A DNA stretch of 5,109 nt from Oligosphaeraceae bacterium (GTDB taxonomy: Bacteria > Verrucomicrobiota > Lentisphaeria > Oligosphaerales > Oligosphaeraceae). Under the pieces are notes generated by a model. It was not told where the DNA came from, searched no databases, and saw only the letters and a list, made by a program, of their open reading frames with translations. The DNA lies in NCBI GenBank assembly GCA_012515455.1, contig JAAYYJ010000021.1:1-5109 (forward strand). Reading direction: 5' to 3'. A program made the translations under genes and the position numbers. How positions within the stretch are numbered: position 1 is the first letter of the stretch; every line of letters begins with the position of its first letter. Below, piece by piece: positions 1-5,109 of the stretch.

Positions 1-1
1 C

Positions 2-448
2 AAGGATGCGGTCATCGTCACTGGGTATGAATTCTTCGGCAACTATCACTTGACCGGTTCAATGCAGCTGGATAAGGGCGAGGCGGGGATTGTTTTCTTC
101 TACCGCTCAGAAGAATCTGCGGCAGAAGAAAACGCCGAGAAGCCCGCCAATGAGGATTTCTATGCACTGACGTTGCTGCTTACCGGCACGCAGCCGGACC
201 AGCGGGAAATCCGTCTCTGGCACAGCCGGCAAGGGCAGCGGACATATCTGGCCCGGGCGCAGACGCCGTTGTATCAGCGGCAGTGGTATCAGCCGGGTCT
301 TAAAGTCGTCGATGATCAGATTATCGCATACCTGGACGGCTATGAAGTGTTCCGGGTCAAGAATAGCCTGCCGCCAGGAGGCAAGATCGGCTTTTATGCC
401 AATACCGATAATGAGATCCGTTTTGATGATGTAGCACTGCGCAGCATC
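2..448 (+). other. Domain A: ConA/LamG-like beta sandwich (residues 1-149, N-terminal edge cut)
   Basis: The segment reads as the usual order of a concanavalin A-like (laminin-G or 3-keto-disaccharide hydrolase type) sandwich. It opens with a strand around YHLTGSMQLDK and continues with GIVFFYRS, then FYALTLLLTG after a charged Glu/Ala-rich loop (residues about 39-55). Next comes a Trp at 284 followed by LKVVDDQIIAYLDGYEVF, the typical strand-turn-strand carrying a small 'dg' turn. It closes with GGKIGFYANTDNEIRFDDVAL. The terminal FDD (422-430) is characteristic of this fold. I see no catalytic acid arrangement, so I call it a binding or structural domain. The fold call is by pattern, without a profile search. 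Confidence 0.6.
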
Positions 449-646
449 AATCACATTGATTTAGCCACCGTCGGAGACATCCGTTTTCAAGCCTGGAAGC
501 ACAGCGGCGGATTTTATCAGCGCCCCGGGATTCTGTTCCCAGGCACGCCAGACGACCAGACCTTACTGCTGGCTCAGGCCAAAAGACAGCCGGAGTACCT
601 GATCCTGGGGCGTCCCCATAACCATACCGGAGTCTTTTCCTTCTAG
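2..646 (+). CDS. 5' part of a giant modular ConA/LamG-like protein, enters from left edge and ends at in-frame TAG
   Basis: The frame is open from the left edge (codon 1 at position 2) to TAG at 644-646, giving 214 codons. No start is needed inside the window: a TTG lies at 50-52, but residues before it (TGYEFFGNYH) belong to the same domain, so the gene begins upstream. It encodes one nearly complete ConA-like sandwich (A, residues 1-149) and the first strands of a second (B, from about residue 160). The frame and the domain both continue directly after the stop, so this is best read as the front piece of the gene at 647-5109 and not as a natural C terminus. No signal peptide or membrane segment is visible. 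The role is inferred to be extracellular glycan binding or scaffolding; no enzyme motif was recognised. If TAG is a true stop, the product ends with a half-folded domain. I am confident that this is coding and less so about its function. Confidence 0.85.
   Translation, partial: KDAVIVTGYEFFGNYHLTGSMQLDKGEAGIVFFYRSEESAAEENAEKPANEDFYALTLLLTGTQPDQREIRLWHSRQGQRTYLARAQTPLYQRQWYQPGLKVVDDQIIAYLDGYEVFRVKNSLPPGGKIGFYANTDNEIRFDDVALRSINHIDLATVGDIRFQAWKHSGGFYQRPGILFPGTPDDQTLLLAQAKRQPEYLILGRPHNHTGVFSF
644..646 (+). other. In-frame amber (TAG) codon interrupting the giant reading frame
   Basis: Codon 215 of the window is TAG. It lies between Thr-Gly-Val-Phe-Ser-Phe and Ala-Lys-Pro-Ala-Gly-Lys-Asp-Phe, with the same frame open on both sides and no TAA, TGA or other TAG in about 1,700 codons. 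Domain A upstream offers a template: HLTGSMQLDKGEAGIVFFYR in A matches the general pattern HTGVFSF-TAG-AKPAGKDFRLGVL in B, so the stop falls inside a beta strand and not at a domain boundary. One base change from CAG (Gln), GAG (Glu), AAG (Lys), TCG (Ser), TTG (Leu), TGG (Trp) or TAC/TAT (Tyr) would create it. It could be a nonsense mutation, a sequencing error, a low-efficiency readthrough site or an amber-decoded residue. The sequence alone does not decide which. Confidence 0.9.
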
Positions 647-3600
647 GCAAAACCGGCGGGGAAGGATTTCCGGCTGGGCGTCCTGGCCGGTTGCGGCAAG
701 GAACAGCAGGCGCACTACCGCTTGGTCCTCGAAAGCCGGCAAGGCGCCTGCCGCGCCAGGCTGCTGCAGATCGATGCCGGCGCGGAGCAGGAACTTGAGT
801 CGTTCCCCATCCCGGACCTCCCGCCGGAATTCCAGCTGATGCTGGATGCCACCGAACCGGGCAGACTGCGCTTCCTGCTGGACCGCACGCTCCTGACCGC
901 CTGGGAAGTGCCCACGACGCTGGCCGGCGCCGCCGGCATCTGGCTGGACCGCGGCAGCGCAGCGCAGTTCAGCCAGCTCGCACTGCAGCGGCAGAGGGAG
1001 ATTTTCATCGAACAGGAACAGAAAAATCCCGTGTTCCAGAGCGATAACTTTATGCGCCACTGGGCCTCGCCGGAAGGACAGTGGGTGGCCGGAGGGGAGG
1101 GCGCTTATTGGCATAAGGGGGATTTTTTCGGTGACTTCTCATTGCGCCTGCCGGCCAAGCCCGGCTCCGAAGTGCAGGTCGCGGTCCCGGATGGCGAAAA
1201 AACCGGCGCCCTGAGCCTGGCCGTCAAGGATAATACCTTATGGCTGACCCTGCACGAACCGGACCGGGAGGGGCCGGTGCTGCGCTCCTGCCCGCTGCCA
1301 CCATCTTCCCAGGCAGGGCAGGAGCCGCTCTACATCTTGCACTGCGAGGGATATCTGGTCTGGGTGACCCTGGCTGACCAGACGGTCCTGCGGGAACGAC
1401 TGGCCACGCCGCTCTGCAAACGCGGTACCAGGGTGATGGCCAGGGGGCTGGCCATCACCGATCTGGCCCGCAGCAAAGTGACGCGCAGCAACATCATCGA
1501 TGAATTCTTCAACGAATCGCCCTACAGCTGGCTGGCCGCCGGCGGTGACTGGCAGATCATCAACCGCTTCCAATGCACACCGAGCTGGTCACACATGATC
1601 GGAGAGGCCCCGGATGGACTGGGGGCATTCTGGCGCAAGCAGATATTCTCGGGTAATATGACCCTGGAATTCTACGCCGGGACCAGGCACGGTTTTTACA
1701 GCGATGCCGGGAACTTGAATTGCACCATCATGGCCGCAGACCTGACCCCATCCAGCGGCTACTCCTTCAACTGCACTGAATGGGACCACAACCGCTCCCA
1801 GAATTGGAGCCGCTTTTACCGCAACGGCCGCATCATTGGTGAGAGCGATGCGTATCTCGTGCCCAGGACCCGCAAGGGCATGATGCGGAAGGTCCTCAAC
1901 CCCTTGATCTCGGAAGGACGCCCCATTCACGGTGCCTGGTTCTATATCAAAGTCCGGCTGATCGGTGACAAGCTCGAGTACTATTTCGATGACGAAAAAA
2001 TCTTTGAGACCCGTGACCCGGATGCCCTCAAGCAGGGCCTGGTGGGCATCTGGACCTTTGCCCACAGTATAACCCTGGCTCAAATCAAAATAACCTACCA
2101 GGATGTCAGACCCAGAGAGTTCCCGGTCCGGGCCTTGCCTTTGCATGCCCCGGAACCGGGCGCTGAGACGCCACCCGCGCAGGTCGAGGAGGCGGGAGCG
2201 CTCGCCGGAGCGTGTATTGGCGCCCTGCCGGTCGATACCCTCGCGCCCGAAAACTGGACCCTGTCCGACCCGGTGGGACAGAGCACCCTGAGCGCATTTT
2301 CCCAGAACGCCGGCGCGCTGTTCCTGCGCAATGAATTAGGCGGCGGAGCGATGCTCCTGCAGAGCAGACTGCCGGGGACGCTGCTGGATAATACCGCAGG
2401 CTGGTTTTTCCAGCTCAAACGCACCCGCCAGGCCCGCCTGAATTTCAGTTACATCACCGGGCCGATGAGTGAAAAGGCTGTGGTGGTGGCCAAAAACAAC
2501 TACTTCCACCACCTCAGCGGACCGACATTCAGCAGCGGTACCTGGGAACTGACCGGCAGTACCGAGATCCCGGGACTGGACCATATCGCCCCGGACCACC
2601 GCGACTTCCAGGATGTCTTTGCCTGGATACCATCGCGACTCCGCCAAGGCGATAATCTCACTGCCGGACGAGGTGTGTCGATCAACGCCCTGGGGATAGA
2701 GCAGCTCGATTTCCAGGCCAGCGGCATTGCCGGCAATGTCCCCGGCGACGGCTATGCCTTGCGGAGACTCCAGCCGGTCTATTATTCCTTGCCCCAGATT
2801 ACTCTCCCCGCAGGTGCCAGCATTTACGCGCGCTATCCCTGGAATGAGCAGTTCTGGGGCCGTACCCAGAATGCCGGGGAACTGCGCCAGCGCCTGCTCG
2901 ACGAGGAACGCGAGGGGCTCAATCACGTCTGTCTGCTCTTCCGCAAAGACCGGCAAGCTCTGATTCAGGACCTGTTCTGGATTAAACTGCCGGCACAAGT
3001 GGAGTTCTCATTGGCCTGGGATGAGCAGGAGCCCGAGGCCGTGCGCCTTACCGCCACCGCGCCTTACCCAGACCCGCGTTTCGCGCGCGCCAAAGTGCTC
3101 TTTGACGGAAAGGAGATTGCGCCGGAGCGCGACAACAGCGAGAGCATCCTGCTGCGCCTGCCGCCTGCCGCCGCTTTGACGGCAGCCCTGGCTGCCGGAG
3201 AACTCAGTCTGACTGTCGATCCCGGCACGGGTGAGAAGACCGTGCGTCTGGCAGCCCAAGCGGGGCGCAGGAACGCCCCGCCCGTGCTGACCAAATTGTC
3301 CGGCCTGACGCCATTCTTTCTGAATTACGAGGATTTGCAGCGTCGCCCGCGAGAGACCACCCGGATGCGGGAAATGGCCGGCGACCCCCTGCAGGGACGC
3401 TATTTGTCAGTCCAGAACCAGGGTGCCGCCGAACGCCTGAGCCACTCCCACAGCCTGAACTTTTCCCTGGCTCGATATCCCGTCTTTCAATGCCGCTACC
3501 GCGCCTCTGACATGGCCCATATCAGCCTGTTCTTCAGCAATCACCACGCCGCCGCGATGTCCCCCGAGGACCGGCGTGATGGTACCGTGCAGGTGCGCCT

Positions 3601-5109
3601 GGCGCCCGAATTCCGCCTGGATCAGCAGTGGCATACCTGGCTGGGCGTGGTCAGCGACGCATTTGTGCGCCAGCCCTATTCAGCCATACGCTTCCTGCCT
3701 GACTATTTCCAGCTGCGCTCGCAAAGCGGAGTCGATCAGACCGGACTGTTCAGCGAAATCCACTTCGATGACCTGGTCTTCGGACCTGCGGTCCGCGAGG
3801 CCGGGCAACTGACCTGCACCCCGGAATATGCGGATGCCGACGGAGTGGCTGCGGTGTTTTCCGCTCTGCTTGCTCTTGACCGGCCGTACTGGGAGCTGAC
3901 ACCGGATGAACAGGCGGCCTTGTTCTGGCAGAAGCATACTCCCGGACAGGCCATCACACCCGCTCTGGATAATTTGTCCGATGGTGTGTACCACCTGCTG
4001 TTCAAGGCCGCGGATAGTCTGGGGCTGGAATCGGCAGTCAGCGATGTGCCGTTCCTGCTCGACCGCCAAGCGCTGCAAATCCAGCACCGCATGGTGGAGT
4101 CTAAGGACCCCAGTCACAACGGCAAAGTCCTGCAAATTGAGTTGCAGTCTTCCGGCGGCGCACCTTGGAGCATCGACCAGGCCACTTTCCAGCTCCAGGG
4201 CCGCGACCTGAAAATTCCCACCTGGAGCAGTGCTTATGCGCATTCTGTGCAGAGTGATGTCCTGAAGTTGAATTATCCCTTCATCTTCCGCAATGCGCTG
4301 TTTAAGAGCAGCGACGGCGAGGTCATTGATTTCGTGCTCGACAATCTTCTGGATGGCGCCGGCAATGCCCTGCCGAAGTACAGCATACCGGTGAAAGTGG
4401 ATTATGCAGCGGACCATACCGGGCCGTCCTGGTATTCTCTGGACTTCGCGACCAGCGTCAAAGTATGCCACAACTGGGAGGGGTATCGCACTAACGATGT
4501 CGTGTTCGAAACCGATCCGCCGGAGCGCAAGGTCGAGCTGGGCATCTCGCACCAGCTGGGCCAGTCGCCCTTCCTGACCTGCCGGGTGCAACGGGGAAAT
4601 GCCAGTATAGTCCTGCCGGTGGATTGGCAACCCGACCGCTTCCCCAGCCTGTCTTTCCGAATGAAGCTTCCGACAGTTAAAGAAGATATGGTTGTTCAGG
4701 TGGTGCTGGAAACTACCGATGACAAGAAGTACACCATTACCCTGGGCAATCCCCGGCGCCGGCTCCCGGAATTGAATTGGAAGCAGACTTTTACCTGGCA
4801 GGCTCAGATTTGGCAGAATTTCAGCTTCAATGTCCGGCAGATGTTCCTGGACTGCGGTGTAACCAGCGATAACTTGTCCAAACTGCATATTAAGAATCTG
4901 CAATTCCGCTGGCGCAGAGTTGGCGACCGGGACCTGCTCTCCCTGGACGATCTGTTTATTCATGGCTTGCCGGATGAGCAGGACAAGCCGGACCTGCTCA
5001 AATGGCTGGCGTTTGACGCCAGTGGTGTAGCCTCTCTGGAGGCCACCGCGGTAGCACCGGACGGCAAGGACCTGTGGACCCAGAGCTACCCCCAGACTGA
5101 GCCGTATCC
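647..5109 (+). CDS. Main part of the same giant modular protein (ConA-like, CBM-like and Ig-like domains), runs off right edge
   Basis: The frame is unbroken from 647 to the last complete codon (5105-5107), about 1,487 codons, in phase with the fragment that ends at 646. It completes ConA-like domain B and then encodes C and D, a Pro/Ala/Glu-rich linker, and tandem units of a CBM-like sandwich plus two Ig-like domains (E-F1-F2, G-H-I, J-K). Translation gives no transmembrane segment, no anchor and no catalytic motif that I recognise, which fits a long extracellular binding or structural protein. The first in-frame candidate starts after the amber are TTG 722 and ATG 839. Neither has a convincing ribosome binding site (only GGAA at 826-829 before 839), and both would remove strands of domain B, so independent initiation is doubtful. 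A gene caller that requires a start might still begin there. The coding call is strong, the fold assignments are by eye, and the biological role is inferred. Confidence 0.9.
651..692 (+). other. Possible hairpin four bases after the amber codon
   Basis: A perfect 7-bp inverted repeat pairs AACCGGC (651-657) with GCCGGTT (686-692). The enclosed 28 bases contain a small GGAA/TTCC hairpin (660-663 with 668-671, loop GGAT). A competing 5-bp stem, CCGGC (670-674) with GCCGG (686-690), is also possible. There is no T-run after it, so it is not an intrinsic terminator. In a GC-rich coding region a stem of this size can be chance; it is recorded only because it sits where a readthrough-stimulating element would. 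Confidence 0.25.
1034..1480 (+). other. Domain C: ConA-like beta sandwich (residues 345-493)
   Basis: The start resembles the start of domain D: a Trp, then Gly-x-Trp (GQW at residues about 359-361), then YWHKGDFFGDFSLRLPA. In D the same place reads FWRKQIFSGNMTLEFYAG, so both share W-[HR]-K-x-x-F-x-G-[DN]-[FM]-[ST]-L. Further strands follow at LSLAVKDNTLWLTLHE and PLYILHCEGYLVWVTLADQT, the latter being the usual 'ligand-facing strand, turn, strand' of the fold. The domain closes at GLAITDLARSKV. Cysteines occur in RSCPL, HCEGY and LCKRG. No catalytic motif is seen, and the fold assignment is by eye. Confidence 0.5.
1502..2107 (+). other. Domain D: larger ConA/LamG-like domain with RFQC and SSGYSF motifs (residues 501-702)
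   Basis: This domain of about 200 residues has strong landmarks: Gly-Asp-Trp at 1544-1552, NRFQCTPSW at 1562-1588, FWRKQIFSGNMTLEFYAG at 1628-1681, SSGYSF at 1751-1768, FYRNGRII near 1814-1837, and IKVRLIGDKLEYYFDDEKIF at about 1946-2005. It closes at GLVGIWTFAHSITLAQIKI. The 'body strand, GYSF, drawn-out loop, KVRL, YYFDD' order is that of ConA-like lectin/glucanase folds, longer than A or C by an insertion around residues 595-645. Three cysteines sit in similar contexts (FQCT, LNCT, FNCT). From memory, proteins of PVC bacteria carry domains of this look; I cannot name the family. Confidence 0.55.
2108..2248 (+). other. Pro/Ala/Glu-rich interdomain linker (residues 703-749)
   Basis: Roughly 47 residues follow domain D with many Pro, Ala, Gly and Glu (for example HAPEPGAETPPAQVEE) and few large hydrophobics, and no clear strand pattern until Glu-Asn-Trp at 2249. 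It marks the switch from consecutive ConA-like domains to the repeated CBM-like plus Ig-like units. It is probably a flexible tether, although the Ala/Gly-rich stretch at the end could form a short helix. Confidence 0.5.
2249..2776 (+). other. Domain E: CBM-like / galactose-binding-like sandwich, unit 1 (residues 750-925)
   Basis: The start is ENWTLSD, followed by GALFLRNELGGGAMLLQSRL, then GWFFQLKRTRQARLNFSYI, then HRDFQDVFAWIPSRLR at about 2597-2641, and a closing ALGIEQLDFQASG with GDGYALRRL. The same order recurs in G (RYPVFQCRYRA; QQWHTWLGVVSDAF; HFDDLVFGPAV) and in J (FPSLSFRMKLP; QIWQNFSFNVRQMF; HIKNLQFRW; LDDLFIHG). The pattern, in which a long strand is followed by an aromatic-rich 'W/F..[FW].F' segment and a terminal acidic strand, fits jelly-roll glycan-binding modules. 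E lacks the Asp-Asp pair that ends G and J. Confidence 0.45.
2777..3256 (+). other. Domains F1 and F2: paired Ig-like domains of unit 1 (residues 926-1085)
   Basis: F1 (2777-2995) reads YYSLPQITLPAGASIYARY, then EGLNHVCLLFRKD, then LIQDLFWIKL. The last two pieces line up with DGVYHLLFKAADS and VSDVPFLLD in domain H. F2 (2996-3256) reads VEFSLAWDEQ, then FARAKVLFDGKEIAPERD, then ESILLRLPPA and GELSLTVDPGTGEKTVRL. Its FDGKEI turn corresponds to LQGRDLKIP in domain I, and the closing 'DP-GTGE' resembles the 'DGAGN' type end of bacterial Ig-like domains. Such domains usually act as spacers that extend binding modules away from the cell. The sequence-level similarity is weak, and the pairing rests on order and spacing. 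Confidence 0.4.
3278..3793 (+). other. Domain G: CBM-like / galactose-binding-like sandwich, unit 2 (residues 1093-1264)
   Basis: After a short hinge (Arg-Asn-Ala-Pro-Pro), the domain reads GLTPFFLNYEDLQ, then a core around GRYLSVQNQGAAERLSHSHS, then YPVFQCRYRASDMAHISLFF. Next come VQVRLAPEFRLDQQWHTWLG at about 3590-3646 and a long segment ending SGVDQTGLFSEIHFDDLVFG. The 'R-Y-L-S-V-x-N-x-G' strand near the start, the 'W-H-T-W' aromatic patch and the closing FDD (3764-3772) are the sort of features found in galactose-binding-like and family-specific CBM folds. A carbohydrate or polysaccharide ligand is an inference. No binding residues can be assigned with certainty. Confidence 0.5.
3794..4066 (+). 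other. Domain H: Ig-like domain, unit 2 (residues 1265-1355)
   Basis: The strand pattern is LTCTPEYADADGVAAVFSAL, then PYWELTPDEQAALFWQ, then LSDGVYHLLFKAADSLG, with SAVSDVPFLLD as the exit. The 'D-G-x-[YH]-x-L-x-x-[KR]-A-x-D' strand followed by a short loop and a 'D-x-P-F-L-x-D' exit is common in bacterial Ig-like repeats of secreted proteins. Its first strand, YADADGVAAVFSA, matches FDASGVASLEAT in the truncated domain K at the right edge, which supports a repeated architecture. It is probably a spacer between glycan-binding modules. Confidence 0.5.
4067..4411 (+). other. Domain I: second Ig-like domain, unit 2 (residues 1356-1470)
   Basis: The domain reads LQIQHRMVESKDPSHNGKVL, then a strand with WSIDQATFQLQGRDLKIP, then VLKLNYPFIFRNALFKSS, then DFVLDNLLDGAGNALPKYSI and PVKVDY. 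The 'D-G-A-G-N' turn (about 4346-4366) and the following 'D-H-T-G-P' joint at the border with J are typical of Ig-like domains in large bacterial surface proteins. The Asn/Asp-rich turn could bind calcium, but this is only a possibility. Confidence 0.5.
4412..4966 (+). other. Domain J: CBM-like / galactose-binding-like sandwich, unit 3 (residues 1471-1655)
   Basis: It starts DHTGPSWYSLDF and goes on through VCHNWEGYRTNDVVFETDPP, then RFPSLSFRMKLPTVKEDM, VVQVVLETTDDKKYTITLG, then a Trp-rich segment QIWQNFSFNVRQMF (4805-4846), HIKNLQFRWRRVGDRD and LDDLFIHG. The order and the final Asp-Asp (4946-4951) match domain G; HIKNLQFRWRRVG matches GIEQLDFQASGIAG of domain E. The Trp-rich region on one face is compatible with sugar stacking, which is an inference. 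Confidence 0.5.
4967..5109 (+). other. Domain K: start of an Ig-like domain, unit 3, cut by window end (residues 1656-1702)
   Basis: The last 47 residues read LPDEQDKPDLLKWLAFDASG, then VASLEATAVAPDGKDLWTQS. They match the opening of domain H (ADADGVAAVFSALL against FDASGVASLEATAV), so unit 3 repeats the order CBM-like then Ig-like. The rest lies beyond the right edge, where a partner of domain I would be expected. Confidence 0.5.

Larger units (their letters stand above)
479..988 (+). other. Domain B: ConA-like beta sandwich split by the amber codon (residues 160-329)
   Basis: The domain begins around Ile-Arg-Phe-Gln-Ala-Trp. It runs through YLILGRPHNHTGVFSF to the TAG and resumes with DFRLGVLAG, then AHYRLVLES, FQLMLDATEPGRLRFLLD and GAAGIWLDRGSAAQFSQLAL. 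The order matches domain A: a body strand, then the LGVLAG and HYRLVLES pair (A has GIVFFYRS and FYALTLLL), then a long strand pair around a turn, then a Gly-containing closing strand (A has KIGFY; B has AGIWL). That continuity across 644-646 is the main reason for treating both sides as one gene. The final FDD seen in A is replaced here by FSQ. Confidence 0.55.

Noticed and set aside
644..646. Genome-wide reassignment of TAG to glutamine.
   Set aside because: The frame uses about 80 CAG and 18 CAA codons but one TAG. With reassignment, several TAGs would be expected among the Gln positions of such a long gene.
640..660. Frameshift near the stop codon.
   Set aside because: The frame is the same before and after TAG (codons at positions 2 mod 3), and the protein on both sides fits one domain, so a substitution-type change or recoding is a better explanation than an indel.
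651..692. Intrinsic terminator after TAG.
   Set aside because: A stem exists but no T-run follows, and the coding frame continues unbroken for more than 4.4 kb.
647..841. A second gene starting after the amber codon, at TTG 722 or ATG 839.
   Set aside because: There is no good Shine-Dalgarno sequence at usual spacing. Purines at 658-666 precede no standard start codon, and GGAA before 839 is weak. Both starts would begin inside a beta sandwich. Reinitiation cannot be fully excluded.
563..1114. Other long minus-strand frames (563-1114, 1589-2146, 2336-2998).
   Set aside because: They are in the same phase as the one above. Each ends at a sense TTA or TCA codon (TTA at 563, TCA at 1589, TTA at 2336). 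They are composition shadows of the + strand gene.
2103..2291. Short + strand frames in another phase (2103-2291, 2727-2963, 3576-3812, 3906-4211).
   Set aside because: They overlap the giant frame in another phase, are rich in Arg, Pro, Ser and Cys as expected for shifted GC-rich codons, and have no ribosome binding site or domain.
3680..4963. A 427-codon open frame on the minus strand, opposite domains G to J.
   Set aside because: It sits in the phase where antisense codons are exact reverses of sense codons, so it can only be stopped by sense TTA, CTA or TCA. These are rare in this CTG-rich, GC-rich gene. It ends exactly at the sense TCA at 3680-3682, and its ATG is the reverse of the His codon at 4961-4963. 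The + strand frame has coherent beta-sandwich domains; the antisense protein shows no recognisable domain.

Overview
The whole window is coding on the + strand and lies inside one very large gene. A single reading frame (codons starting at position 2, 5, 8 and so on) runs from the left edge to the right edge, about 1,702 codons. It is broken once, by an amber TAG at 644-646. Neither the true start nor the true stop is inside the window. I see no intergenic stretch, RNA gene, insertion sequence, CRISPR array or promoter. The only candidate regulatory structure is a weak hairpin just after the amber codon.

The protein looks like a giant, modular, probably extracellular protein made of beta-sandwich domains. 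The left part (about 2-2107) holds four consecutive domains that I read as concanavalin A / laminin-G-like (A, B, C, D). A Pro/Ala/Glu-rich linker (about 2108-2248) marks a change of architecture. The right part is a tandem composite repeat of roughly 1.0-1.15 kb, each unit being a carbohydrate-binding-module-like or galactose-binding-like sandwich followed by two Ig-like domains. The units are E-F1-F2, G-H-I and J-K, the last being cut by the window end. The function is inferred to be glycan binding or surface scaffolding. I see no catalytic motif, dockerin, anchor or signal peptide, but both termini are missing.

The amber codon falls in the middle of domain B. Similarity to domain A continues on both sides of it in the same frame, and no good translation start follows. 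This is therefore one gene interrupted by a nonsense codon, a sequencing error or a readthrough site, and not two adjacent genes. Genome-wide reassignment of TAG to Gln is unlikely, because the frame uses about 80 CAG and 18 CAA codons (hand count) and only one TAG.

The DNA is GC-rich, with strong C/G preference at third positions and CTG as the main Leu codon. That composition, together with a giant secreted-type mosaic of LamG/ConA, CBM-like and Ig-like domains, suggests an environmental or gut bacterium of the PVC group (Lentisphaerota, Planctomycetota, Verrucomicrobiota) or a similar phylum with giant genes. This is a low-confidence inference, because no phylogenetic marker is present.
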